A stretch of DNA of 64,000 nucleotides from Cerioporus squamosus (taxonomy: Eukaryota > Basidiomycota > Agaricomycetes > Polyporales > Polyporaceae), in contig JABYQS010000084.1 of assembly GCA_022592435.1 (NCBI GenBank), positions 62,001 through 126,000 of the forward strand, in the 5' to 3' direction. Within the stretch, counting starts at the first letter, position 1; each line of letters starts with the position of its first letter. The notes under the pieces are model-generated. The model worked only from the letters and a program-made list of their open reading frames with translations, was not told where the DNA came from and searched no databases. Shown piece by piece: positions 48,965 through 61,300 of this stretch. A program made the position numbers and the translations under genes.

Positions 48965-49201
48965 GTTGTCGTCGTTGTCGTCGTTGTCGTCGTTGTCGTT
49001 GTCGTCGCTCTCGTCCTCACCCCCACTAGGCTCCTCCTCCTCCACACTAGAGTTCTCCTCCTCACCACTAGAGTCGTACTCGCTCTCTTCCGTGACCTGG
49101 TCCCACCCAACGCCCCGCGACTCATCTGGGGGCTCCATCTCCTCGGGAGTCTCGACCTCCGACTCCTCGTCCCAGGGGTTGCCCCGGGCGTAATGGACCA
49201 T
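48497..49201 (-). CDS. C2H2 zinc-finger protein, tandem copy B, 5' end uncertain
   Basis: Paralogue of the 47031 gene with the same three-finger layout: CRWSGCGVMVRLEDWREHMKKAH, CLHAECTTHPGFKAKSCLTRHIRDTH, CSQPGCPAVYKNLHSLGRHKKQKGH. The segment before the fingers is extremely acidic, with a long Asp/Asn run encoded by a GTC/GTT triplet repeat. The first in-frame Met is at 49201 (MVHYARGNPWDEE). The frame stays open and protein-like further upstream to about 49347 (AKFARLFEAPPLPIPS, DEALDEEPEPWDDED), so the true start is probably on an upstream exon near 49.4-49.6 kb. Confidence 0.72.
48930..49015. repeat. GTC/GTT trinucleotide microsatellite
   Basis: Near-perfect triplet repeat in the coding strand of C2H2 copy B, read on the minus strand as Asp (GAC) and Asn (AAC) codons. 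Length is a multiple of three, so variation would keep the frame. Confidence 0.85.
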
Positions 49202-49349
49202 GTCGCAGTCCTCGTCGTCCCAGGGCTCCGGCTCCTCATCTAAGGCCTCATCGTCTTCGACAGATGGGATAGGGAGAGGAGGGGCCTCGAAGAGGCGGGC
49301 GAACTTCGCGGGCCGGGGAGAGGCGGGGCGATCGGCCTGGCGCTTCCCG

Positions 49350-49412
49350 AGGAGGGAGGGAGGCGCGGCAGGAGGGAGGGAGGACGGGAGGGAGGGAGGG
49401 CAGGGAGACGTT
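49350..49412. repeat. GGGA-rich purine tract
   Basis: Runs of GGAGGGAGGGAGG on the plus strand upstream of C2H2 copy B, with several G-triplets close enough to form a G-quadruplex in principle. Confidence 0.6.
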
Positions 49413-49419
49413 GTCCGGG

Positions 49420-52400
49420 GGGTTCCGGAAACGTTGAGTGATAGGGTCCGCCTTGGGGATCAGTGAGACAAAGAGAACGGGCGCGAGAGGATGGGCGAAC
49501 TCACAAGGGAGACCCTGTGTGTCCCGCGAGCGAGCCGCGAAGGGTGCTCGGCTCAGCGGAGGCGCAACTTTGGTTTTCATCCCAGGCAGGCATGTTGACA
49601 CTGTGGATGGTGAGGGAGACGGTGCTGGAGATGGATGGGTAAGGCCACGGACGGACAGCGAATACTTATAGCTGGGGTTCCTCGCGACTTCCCAACCCGA
49701 ACTCATCATCCTGTGCCCGCACATCCTTTGTCTGCGACGGTAGCCTCATTGTCCGACGCATTTGGCAGCAAGTCGACGAGTGACGAATGGGAACTGACGG
49801 GGAGTGAGGACTCCTGCTAGGAAGGATAACCCAGTACCGACGGACCGGCCCACCCCGAACGCATGTGCCGATATGATTGGCCGCGTGCTTGATGCAGGAT
49901 TGCACTGACTCACCCTATCACGCGTAACAGCTACGCGGCCGCGTGTGCGGGCCTTGCCTCCCCTTCGCGGATGCAAAACTTCAGCAAACAACCCCCCGGT
50001 CTCATGTCTAGACGCCGGAGATTGATGGGATGGAGGGGTTTGGCCGAACGAGGCTGAACGAAACAACTGCAGCGTGAGCGAGCATACACCCTCACCTATC
50101 CCTATCAAATCGCTCTGCCCGGATACGCTAGTAAGCTGGCGGCCATAGTTCATCAATTCCTTGGAGTAGACGAGGGACTTGTAGGTATAGGTCGCGTACC
50201 GCAGTCTTGCAGAGCACTGGCAACGTAGCGGCGGAGAAAGCACGAGACATCACGGGACCATCCGTCGACGATTCGGGGGTTCTCGGCGTATCGATAGCAG
50301 GGTTTCTCGCTTGAGTGGGGTGAAGGGTTCCGCGATTGGAAGTGGTCGGGGGCGGGCCACCGACGAAAACAGTGCAACCAGCCGAGACGCGCCGCCTGAC
50401 TTGCTCACGAGGCTGGATTGCTCTTTGAAGAAGGGTGGTGTGAATGACTCCCAAAGAACCACCTGTAACCATGGGAGCTTTGGCTCGCATTGGTCAGCCG
50501 TATAGGCGACGCGCAACATGAGGCATCACTCACTGGTGGGTTGGTCCAGATAAGGTGTAAGGTGAAATAGGGGCTATTGCATCCGAAGATCAAATATCAC
50601 ATTGACACGTAATGTTCAAAGGGCTCAACACGGGCGAACAATGAGAGAACTTTCTGTAGCGCCGTTCGCCGCTACCGCCGCAGCATCCAGAGTCGGAGAC
50701 CCCGCAGTCTGAGCGAGAGCTCGCTAGAGCAGTTAGTCAGAACTTAGTAGAGAGGAGAGAAGAAGATGTACCCTGCAAGCAGAGGTGCCATGGCGCACCG
50801 TTTCTTGGCGGACGCCGACTGCAGCGTGCAGCGTGTTAAGCTTGCTCTCCCCGAGTCCCACTGTGTCATCGAGATAGCTAAGTATCAGGCTATACTACTT
50901 TCTTTCTGCAGGTGAGGATGCCAGCATCCCCTACCCGGCACAGCGTAGCGCTCGAGAATAGTGAATCAACCTGTGCATGCAGCGACACTGTCAGCCACGC
51001 AGGCCCTCCGCAATTCAAGGACAATGACTCACCTGGCACCCCCCAGCACGATACGAAGTCCAAGGTCCTGAAGCGGAAAAAGCTTTTGTGGGTTTGAGAC
51101 TGTTTGAGGGAACATCTGCGCACTATGGAGTGGACTCTGAACGTTTTGAACAATCGATGGCCGGGCTGATACCGTACCGTACTGAAGATTGAGTCCTTCG
51201 AGTTGGAAACCTCTTCCTCGCTTGCACAAGATTCTACGAGGGAGAAGATGGAGGGATTGCCCAGACCATCAGAGCTCACCGTTGCATCACTTCCGTGAAG
51301 GCTCAAAATAGGGAAATGCGTACTAATCGCTGAACATACTTTCTTCGCGTCGCCACGTAGGCGGCAGCGATCCTCGTGCCTTTTCCGGAAATTCCCGACT
51401 TCGAGCGCCTCACACCATGCGCCCCGGGCGGCTGCCAGGCACCCGCCCTTCACTCATGCCCCGAAGCACAAGCTTGCAAGTCGCAACGACAGGGCGCATA
51501 TAGCGAACATAGTGCGGTGGTACGCTACTTACTGCTCGTCACTGGCAGGTTGGAGTTCCTCTAATCACCCGGTTGCGTGTCACGGTAAGAGTGCTAACGC
51601 TTGTTTCATGTCTGTAGTAGCGCGTCATCTTCTTCGTCGCAAGTTTTTACAAGCAAACAGACCAGGTTCGGAATCTAGACTTGCTACGATGGTGATGCAT
51701 ACTTACACGTACGCGCATACATGACTCCAAGCTACTCGCCGACGGCGATCATACATGGCTGGTAGAAGCGCCGCGAACAGAAGCAACATCTCATAGGTGA
51801 GCTCTCCTCTGGATACCCTGTACGCCTAGTAGACGCCATGCATAAATATCCTTTGAAGTTTGCTCAGACATGGAATCATCGCGTCGGCGAAAGAGCTTTT
51901 CTCCGATTGGTCCGATTCTATTCCTCCACCATGCTCGCGGCTGGACATCAGCGCCTCGAACCACCGTCGAGCATTCCTTCGTAGCTATCGGAGAGCTCGA
52001 CATGCTACCAGTCTTCCCAGTTTTACGTCCTTTGACATCTGGCGCCGTCATTCTCGACTCACTCAAATGATTCTACAACCCAAGACCGACAGCTCAAACT
52101 TGCTTGATCGACAACTCGGTACCCGTTCACGTCATCACCAGAGCTCTTGCGGCAACCCATGATGCTCAAACCTTCCTCCACACGCTTCTCTTCTCTCATT
52201 CAGTTCCCCGGAAGTGGTACCTCGCATTGTCCATAACCAGGCGATCCTCGCCACGATCTCAGACCGCCCTGTCTGTGCCTTCCTTGGCCCAGTCCAAATC
52301 CCATGGCACCCATCCGGCAGCGGGAGGAAACGAATGCAAGAGTATGGCTACCTCTGTTAACCCGTCGTCGACCGCACCCGTGTCCGCTACCCACTCCACA

Positions 52401-55400
52401 TGAGACCTGGACTCGGCGTGGTTCCTAGCCTTCTACTCTGGCATCGAAGGAGGGCCAGTAGACTATCGTCAATCTTCGTCGCAAAGCCCGGCGATAATGC
52501 TATCAAAAGTATCAAAGGTGGGTCCTCTTCCCTCTATCAATGCTCTAGCGTGGCGAAACAGAGGGTCACTGATTGAATTATAGCCATGTACCGCATGCAA
52601 GTCCCGCGTATGCAGCCCGCATCAGCTCTCTCACGCGTGCGACCGCACTCATGCCCAGCGTACGCACGAAGCTCGGCCCGAGGAGCATTCCCACCGGTCA
52701 CCTCAGACAGTACGTATTTCTTTTCCTCGTCCTCCGTTCCTTCTTCCCAGTCCACCCGTTTCGCACTTCGCAGAGGGTGCTTCTGCCGGTACGGCACTCC
52801 CGAGCCTGTGCACACTATGCGCTCCCACTGCAGTCCATTAGTTCCGTTTGTTGGGAGCGGGAGACTCCCAAGCCCGCAACTAGACTTAGCTATACTGCCT
52901 GACGATGAGAGCCTGAATTGATACAGGTGCTTCTCCCGCCTTTAATAGCGCGGAGGCCCGCGGACAGGATCTGCGCTCCGAATGGGGATGGCCGAGGGTA
53001 TCTGGGTGCCACATTGTGGTAAGCTGGAGGAGGGCGCAATGATGATGGTTGACATGCGCCCTTTGGTGTCGACAGCGACGACTTTGTGGCATACCTTCTG
53101 TGCGGCGGTTCTCACTGTGAAGCGCATGACGTCGGTATTGTTCGCAATCAACCTGAGGAACACACCGTCTTCACTGCTCTGTGCATGCGAGTAACGGGCA
53201 ATTGAGTCGCAAGGTGCGACGGAATCTTGCAGTACGCTGTAGGATTCAGACCCTGAGGATCCTGCAGATAGTTCGGGTCCATGCGTACATACGCGCCCAC
53301 ACTATTCGCGCCGTTCTGCCAATCCTTCTTCATACGTCTGTGCACAATCAATATCTCGATGCCCGTCGAGCATCCCTCCATGTGCGTCGACTTCACTGTC
53401 CGCTCGCACCAGTAGAATCACCCGATGTTAATGCAATGGAAGCGTAATTGCTGGCGTATGGGTCGGATAGAGCTCCGCTGGACTCTGTTCGCATTCACAA
53501 CCGCCTCGTTGCTCATGATAGCGCGCCAAGTGTCGGCCTTCCATTCCTGTCCGTCACTATACTGCCTGTCCTGGGGTCATGCTAATGAGAGAAGACGGGG
53601 CGCCCGAAGACACCTCCCTCCGAGGCAAGCGCATTCCCGAGTGCACGATGCAGAAAGACGGCGCAGCGGGGCGGAGCAACTTCTATGATCCAGCCTGGCG
53701 ATCTCCTCCCTAAACAGAAGGGCAAGGACTCAGAGCGGAGACGCGCGGCGGACTCTGTGGCGACGGGCTTGGTGCTCGCGCTGCTCCGTCGAGCGAGAAC
53801 AGTCCGCGGCGCAACCGGCTTGGCAGGGAGGCATGCGCTACAGCCCGCGTTGTGGTGCTGTGACGTACAGGGCATGTCTTGTCTTCCTATGTACTTCGAT
53901 ACCAAAGGAGGACAGACTCCGATCCCGGGCTGCTCCAGCTTGTGCGATGGGGAGAGGGATCTTCGCTGCCAGCGCGGGCTGAGCCTATCTGGCACGACGT
54001 GCCAGACTAGCCAAGTCCGTGCGCCCTCAGCGGCGCTGCTGGCCATTGAGTGCTCCGTGCATGTGGAGTCGAGCAGCAGCTGAAGGCTTCAAGCAGACTA
54101 CAAGCTGCGAGCTGGGGCTACGTACTCGCTGTCAGCCTAGTCTGGCGTTTGGGAGTACCGGGCGTGGGTACTAGCGTAAACGTGTGCCTGTGCATCTGGG
54201 CGGGCTGCGGGCTGTGCATCAGGCATGCGTCTCCACTTTGGGAATGCCCGGCGCAGTCAAGCGTGGCATGCTTACAGCAGGCACTGAAGTGACATCAAGC
54301 TGAGGGCGAGGATGTGCTATCTCGTCGGCACGTACCTGTCGCACGATAGAGGAGCGTCCGCCGTACTTGACGAACCGTACTCCGTTAGCGATGCCGGCGG
54401 CATGGCACGAGTCTTCGCTACGCGCGACGTCGTAGACCCGGTGGACGGAAGTAGCAACAGCAATGCCTGTTCTGCATGCTCAGATGAGCCATCTCCGTCT
54501 TGTGGTAGAACTGCTGACGTACGCACCGTTCATGCATTGCAGGCTCAGCGGAAGACCCGTACTTCATAGCCACGGAGCCGAGCAGACTTCCGTTATGAAC
54601 GGCGGACAGTACCTCAGATACTCAGTGCCTGTCGGAAATTTCGTGGTGTCCTTGGTCTCCGATCTCGCATTCAAGTCTCGTGAGATCCATGCGATAGCCT
54701 TCTGACTCCTGACTGCCATAGGATAGAGCTAATCGACCAAGTCGAGAACCCCGAGACTTGCTGTCACCACCCTTGGAGCGTCTGCAGCGTCGTACGAGCA
54801 CTGCAGTCAGTAGTTGGTTTACCCGATCACTCATCTTCTCCCGCTTCTTACCGCACCATGTAGCTCACCAGATTTGATCCAGGCAAGTTGGTTCCGCACG
54901 GGCTCGGACGCAACGCGGTGGTCATCAGTACTGCAAGTGGTGCTGCCCCCCGCGCTTCGGTGCAATTCGCAACCCCGTGGACCGTGCATCATGTCCCGGA
55001 GGCTCGCATCGTGCAACGCGCCTCCAGTCAGATGCCACGAGTCCAGGCTGACGAATTTAAGCTCTCAAGCTAACGCCTCAAATGGACGGGTAAGGAGCGG
55101 TCCTCATGACCCCAGCCTTGGACCATCGAGGTTGCGAGAGGAGCCGACGAAGGTGCGTACCCCATTCTCGAGATGAACCCGGTGTTCGCTGTGCAATATA
55201 AGTACCGACTGAGAAGAGAGAAGAGAAGCCGGGGTAGTCATGACCTTCTCGGGTTTGGCGAAGATGCACGGCAAGGTAGAGGCCGTGATCCAGGAGCCGA
55301 GCTACGAATCCCAAGTCGGCGGACGTTATAGAGGGGGAGGGGACGAGAGGATTGGACTGCGCGCAGCAGGCCCTCGTCCCGTCACCTTTGACAGTTCCCT

Positions 55401-57218
55401 CATGCTACATGGATCGTTCTACGTGTCACCGGCGATAGGGCTACTTGCCGACAGACATAATGGCGTTATGCGGCAATGTTGCTCCCTTCCTGTCAAGTTC
55501 CGTTGGTGCGAAGGGTGTGCCATGGCGCACTAGAAGCCTCATATCGTCCGGCAGTGCACGGCGACTAAGTACCTCGTCCGGCAGACCTGTGCATCCATTC
55601 TGATCGCCGGTGGGGTATGTACGCACTCGTTGCGACGCGTGCACAGCACATGAGAGTCTAACGTATAACTTCGCGTAATGCCTGCGCCCAGCTGCGCCAC
55701 GCCTCTGCATGCCTGCACCATGTCCCGCCTGCCCGGCGTTGGATAGGCCTTCGATCCGCGGCCACCGCAACCGGCAACCAACTGCTGGGAAGGCGTTCAT
55801 GAACATGTAACAATCCGAGCGTTCTCAACGGCCGCGTCTCTCATGAGTGTCAGAGAGGTGTCAGTGCAGGCGATTGGCGACTTAGCCGTAACGCGCCCAT
55901 GCCGGCAGGTCACGAGAATTGACCGGAGGTTCTCACTGTTCTGTACAGGGCCGTCTGCGCACGGGAATGCACAGACAGCGGGAAGGACGGCGAGAATGGG
56001 AATGTCGACTCTCCTTGAAGTCCGCGAAGGCGGGTGCAGTGTCTCGCACTCGCTTATATACCGAGGCGCGTGGGCACTCAATGTGGACCAATCGGAGAAA
56101 GATCCTGTGAGAAGAGCTTGAGTGGACCTAGGCGAAGCTCCTTGTGCGGCGTTCCCAGGCGAAGAACATTTTGCGGGCGAGCGAACACAAGAAACACGGG
56201 GAGCTGCAGAAATCTGGGGCTGAGCACGAAGATGCCGGTCCTTCGCTGGAAAGGGGCAGCCGGGAACATGTCGCCGGACGACGTCAGAAAGGTGTGGCAG
56301 GCAGGACGGCGAGAAGATGCGAAGATCAGCAGAAGTCCGGTTGGTCATTGGGTCTGCCGGCACTGTGCGGACACACTGCGGCGCAACACGATTATCACCT
56401 TCTCACTGTGATCAGCAGCTGAGTGCCCGCTCTCTTCTCCCGTAGCAAGTGCTTTGCTTCGCAACATCGGCCTATACATGCGCCCGGAAGGTGTTGTGTG
56501 GCCAAACGCGGCGCAAGCAAGTACATAGACGGATCGGGTACAAGCGATCGCGGGGACGTTGTGGCGCTCGTGGATCTGATTGGGATCTGCGCAACATTGA
56601 GTACATACGTCCGTGAGAAGGCAAGTCAGCTTACCCGAGTTTTGCACCTGCTCTTGCCTCGCTCACACCGAATTATTGCCAGCGCAGTTACGCGTGAACG
56701 CTCGCACAGGCGGATAGCCGACCGCGATGGGCGCATAGACGATGCTGGGATGCGCAAATGCGTGACAGCCAGCCTCGACGTCCATCATTGGGAGCGGTGG
56801 CAGGCACAGAGCTCGCGCGTGCTGTCGCTTCCGAATCGCTGCGTATGGGTGAGGCCAGAGTGGTCGTGCTAGAACGCTCATATATGTCTATTTGATATCG
56901 CAGCCCCTTCCTTTGTGGCTTCGACCCTTCCCCGCTGCCAGTTCGCCCACGCCCCTCCACGCTCCCCCCGCGGACTCTTTCCGGCCGAGAAGCACGTCTC
57001 TCTCCCCCGTGCTTCCCCCGCTGCATATATACCTCCACGCCCATCTGCTCATTTCTCCTTCGCCTCGACCAAATCACGCCTTGACCCCTGCCCCTGCCGA
57101 GCCTCAGCGCCGGTATCCCGCAACCATCCGAACTCGAGCCTCGACCTCGGGCGACCATCCACCAGCCACGACGGGCCTAGCAGCGTGCCCATCTTTCCTC
57201 TTTCTCTCACTTGACGCA
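49420..57218. other. 7.8-kb gene-poor region
   Basis: Apart from the upstream exon(s) of C2H2 copy B (49.4-49.7 kb) and the candidate coding fragment at 52942-53396, I see no supportable gene. Some stretches read as open and protein-like over 60-80 codons (51870-52070 and 52215-52350 plus strand; about 50110-50200 minus strand), but stops or missing splice sites break them. This suggests decayed genes or mobile-element remains that I cannot identify. No terminal repeats or transposase/reverse-transcriptase motifs were seen. Confidence 0.4.
52942..53396 (-). pseudogene. Unidentified coding fragment with a probable frameshift
   Basis: The minus strand reads RRMKKDWQNGANSVGAYVRM, then DPNYLQDPQGLNPTAYCKIP and SHLAT. 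After a one-base frame change near 53195-53205 it continues SSEDGVFLRLIANNTDVMRF, TVRTAAQKVCHKVVAVDTKG and RMSTIIIAPSS. The composition looks like a folded soluble domain. No start with an upstream promoter could be fixed and the family is not recognised. It may be a pseudogene, or a gene with an unseen intron. Confidence 0.38.
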
Positions 57219-58389
57219 ATGTGTGCGTTCGACGATACGATGTCTGCAATCGACGTCATCCCACCACTCCTCAAGGTGCTTTCGCTCCTGGCAACGGGCT
57301 ACGCCGTGCACCGGTCGCTGTCCCCGCCAAATCCCCCGCCCTCCCCCAAAACGTGCATAGACAACCGCACACTCTTCGAGCGCGCGATCCGGCACGTCAC
57401 CTTTTGCAGCAAGGTTAGTGTTTTCTCTCTCCTCATCACCTTTATCGCGACCCAGCATCCCTGTCTCCGCCATTCAATGGCACCGTGGCGCGTGCTCCGG
57501 GCTGCCGCGACCAGAATTCGCGAAGCCCGAGTTCCGAGCGCCAACGTGGCTACGGGGCCTTGAACCTTACCTGCGCGGATGCTGACCAACATTGTCCTTT
57601 GCCTTGTCCTTTGTGCAGATGATGACCTGGGCCGTCGTTCTCGCAGACGCGTTCGTCACGCTCTACCTCGCCTTCCCCTCACCTGTCTGGGATTCCCTCG
57701 CGCCGCTCGCCGCAATCCTCCTCCCCTCTGCATCCTCGCCATCACCGCTATCATTAGCGCAACCCTCAGCATCCCGAGATCTCACCACCGCCCTCACCTT
57801 TCCGTCTCTGCTCTTCCTCCTTGGGACCGCACTCGCAGTAGCAGGCGGCTGGCTGCGCGTCGCGTGCTTCCGCGCGCTGGGCTCCCTCTTCACATTCGAG
57901 CTCACGATTCACCCAACGCACAAGCTCGTCACCGAGGGGCCGTATGCGTACGTCCGGCATCCAAGCTATACCGGAGTGTACGCTACGCTTCTCGGATCGT
58001 CCACCGTCATGCTCGCGCCCAGCGCATGGCTGCATGAGGCATGGCTTCTGCCATCGCTCTGTGCCCTCGTCCGCGCCGTGACCCCGTCCCTCTTCGTGAC
58101 AGCCAGTGCACCCGCCTCCGGTGCGGATGCCGGTGCGGGTGTGCAGCCAAGCTTTAACTCAAGCTCGGGCGCTGTGGCGGCGGTTGCGGATCGGTGCTCA
58201 GTAGCGCACGTCGGGGCATGCCTCGCATGGCTCTTCGCCGTATTCTGGGTGACCAAGGTTGTGTACGCGCTCCGGAGCACGAACAAGCGCGTCATGACTG
58301 AGGACCGCGAGCTGCACCGAGTCTTCGGGGCGCAATGGGAGGAGTGGGCTGCGCGCGTGCGATGGCGCCTTCTTCCCTGGGTGTACTAG
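57219..58389 (+). CDS. Isoprenylcysteine carboxyl methyltransferase-like membrane protein
   Basis: Two exons (57219-57413 and 57619-58389; intron 205 bp, long for this window) give 321 residues. N-terminal membrane helix (VIPPLLKVLSLLATGYAV), then helices in MMTWAVVLADAFVTLYLAF and FPSLLFLLGTALAVAGGWLR. The ICMT/PEMT-type signature follows: LVTEGPYAYVRHPSYTGVYATLLG. It ends with a helix pair and EDRELHRVFGAQWEEWAARV near the C-terminus, matching the conserved E...FG..W..Y/W region. It is probably an ER enzyme methylating prenylated proteins or a lipid. Related families (phospholipid N-methyltransferase) share the motif, so the substrate is not certain. Confidence 0.82.
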
Positions 58390-61300
58390 CGTGACGGCCT
58401 CTCTCGGGTGCTGTCTCGGTACTGGGGAGCGTGCGTCATGTTTCCTGGACATCCGTGTCCCATGTGCACGAATGATGAGCAGCGGACGTCTTGCAGACGG
58501 TGACAGTGCGGAGACAGAGAGAGAAGAGAAGCCGGGCGAAGGTGTGCAGGTACGCCGCGCGGGACCGACTCCTCTCGCGAGACAGGACATTCAGTTGCCA
58601 GAGTTCGTCGGATTCGTCGGACCTCGTGCTAGGCCAATAGGCGATCGCGGATGCATTGACTGCTGTACATATAGAACATAAAGTAACTTACGTCCACGAC
58701 GCGACACGGCCATCCTACACCACCACGAGCATATGTGCACTAGTTGTGCCTACTAGTACTGTACATGTACCTTAAGTAGCTCAGATGGAACATCAAGTAC
58801 ATAGACTCATCCGTTGCCACGCGCAGGGGGCGCACACGCCGCGCCATCGTCCTCATTCAGTTGTGCGAGAGTTTACAGATACGTCTCCGGCAGCGTGAGC
58901 GAACGCTCGGCATGCGCGGACGCAATTGGCACTCTAGAGAGTTGGGTTTTTGACTAGCAGACGAGCGTGGGTTGTGCGGGACGCCAAATGTCAATGTGAT
59001 TGCTGCAGCGTCAACTCTAGACAGCGAAGGAAGTCCACGCTTGCTCGGGAGCTGTGGACGGCAGCATTTGATCCGCTCCGGCGGGAGCGATGGGGATATC
59101 GTGTGCCACTTCGGAAGATCCAGAAGTACAAAGCTAGATCAAGTGATTCGAGTTCGACGTTCAACGCGTTGCTGCGAGCTGTCCGATTGACGACGTGCAG
59201 CCACCACATTCTCAGGGCCATGCGCATGTCGTGGCTCCGAAATCCCGGTATGCGTCCGCGATCAGTCCGCGTAGCTCTTGCTGTATACCGCAGGAAATGC
59301 GAGCTGTCGCTGTTGAGCTTGCAGCGCCGCAGGGGACGAGGTTGAGGTTAGACGACAGCCACAGTTCTAGGTCTCCCAGCACTCACGTCAGCCAATTTTC
59401 AGTCTTGCACGCGGCGGGAGCCTTATCGACACTTCTTGCTTACTGGCAGGGGCGATAGAGTCATGCAGGCGTCGGAGCCAGCATGGTGCTGCTGATAACC
59501 AGCTCGAGGTGCGATGACCTCTGAACGTTCGTTTCGTCCCATGTCAGTGTAATGACCGCAGCCACGACTCTTTCAAGGGTACGCACACGAATATATCACG
59601 ACGTCTGCGTAATTTGCGACCACGAGAAAGCGTGCCAAGCGCTGCGCGACACCGAGAACTTGAAGGCATTCACCCGCAAGGTCGAGCGATTACGTGCGCA
59701 TCGAACGCACGGTGGGCTATGATCCCCATGGCTACAACGAGGGTTGCCTCTACTGAGCTGCGAGGCTGAATATCTGTGAATCCAGAGCAGCAGATGAATG
59801 AGAGCGAAGAGAACATGTAGACAACACACCTGAAGTCTCGCTCACTACGGTTGTCACCAAGGTTTGAAGACGAGTGAAGACAGGTGGCAGTCTCGCCTAT
59901 GTGCGCTATAGAAATGCGCCTCAAAGTGATCTTCGAGGGGCCATCCTCCTGCGGGTGGACTTACCGACATTTCCGTACCGTCTCGGACTCAAACCGCGGT
60001 GCAACAACTTGTCTCCCGCGCATACGTGCTCTGCCATGTTCCTGAACATGTCATAGTTGCTGACGTCGTTCCGTGTACGCCGCCTTCGACGGATGAGTGC
60101 ATGAGCAAGTTCGTCTATGAAGAGTACGCCAGGGCACATACTTGACTTTGTTGAAGAGGCTCAAGCCTGAGGCCTGAGGCGTCTCGGAGACGCGCCGTTG
60201 GTGGGAGACGCGCATGTCGGGAGTTTCCGGAAAAGGCACGAGGCTCGCTGCTGCCGCCTTCGTGCACCCCAGGCAGCAGGTGGAACGTCCTGTAGGGGGG
60301 ATTCCTTGTAGATGGGAATCCCCTCCTGAAGGGCCGCTCCCGCCGAAGCCTCCGCAGCCTTCGTGCCGCATTCGGACGCGGGCGTCATCGCCGTTCCCGT
60401 GCTTGTGCGCCGCCTCTCCGCTTGCTCTCTGCGACCTTTCCCCTGCCTCCCTCGACCGCGTTTGCCCTGAAGAGCGGGCGGTGTACTGTAGAGTAGGATA
60501 GTTTAGCCCTGTAGAATCAATGCTTGCCGTCAGAGCACCATACACTATGCTAAATGTGCCGGTTCAGGAGCATCTGTGCCCCGGAGCCATGTCCAGATCT
60601 GGACAGTAGTGGCGGGACTCGGGAGCGCGAGCGAACCTCTGTGGGCACGTCCAGATGGAGCTCCGCGAGAAGGCGCATCCAGATGTCCGCTCGGACGTCC
60701 GCTGCCAGGTTCCATCCAGTAGCGGCGTGCTTGATGGTTCAATGAAGCTCGGCCGAAAGCGGACAGCGACCGGCGTTCGAGCCGCGTCGACCGGACGAGC
60801 GCATGCTGAAGCGAAGAGCCAATCAGCGGCCGTATAACGGTACCACTGAATGTCACAAATCGAAAACATACTGATAGCCCGGTCGACGTGGTCGTCTTCA
60901 ACTGAGAGAAATGCGGGAATATTGGTACCTGCATGTATCGTCAGAATGAGACAGTTTTTGCTCCGGGTTGAGCAGAATATATACCTAATGTCCTGGAGTG
61001 CGAACAGATGTGCTCCAAGTTCACAATATGAACTGCTGATCCTTAGCTTTAGGCTGTATGTGCGCATCTGAGGCTGTTCATAAATCACCAAATCGTCATA
61101 GTACTTGCCTGTTAGCCATGTCAAACTCACGAAAGTGCCAGAAGTGTCCTAGAATCACTTACTTGTCTCCAACTTATGACAGAGCCTCAGGAGAAATGCG
61201 CTCAGTTCAGTACTAGACAAATTAATCTGGCAAACTGAGGTCTTCCGGGCTTGTTTTGCATCCTCCTTGTATTCTGTACGGGTGACTATTGAACAACCCT

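Noticed and set aside
44990..53040. Shared IPSAIPxRSA reading (about 45045 plus strand and 53000 minus strand) as a possible dispersed repeat
   Set aside because: The match is only about 20 bases, with no alignment beyond it; expected by chance in a window of this size.
53600..56900. Possible transposon in the gene-poor block
   Set aside because: Both strands were read for reverse transcriptase, integrase and DDE motifs and for terminal repeats; none found.
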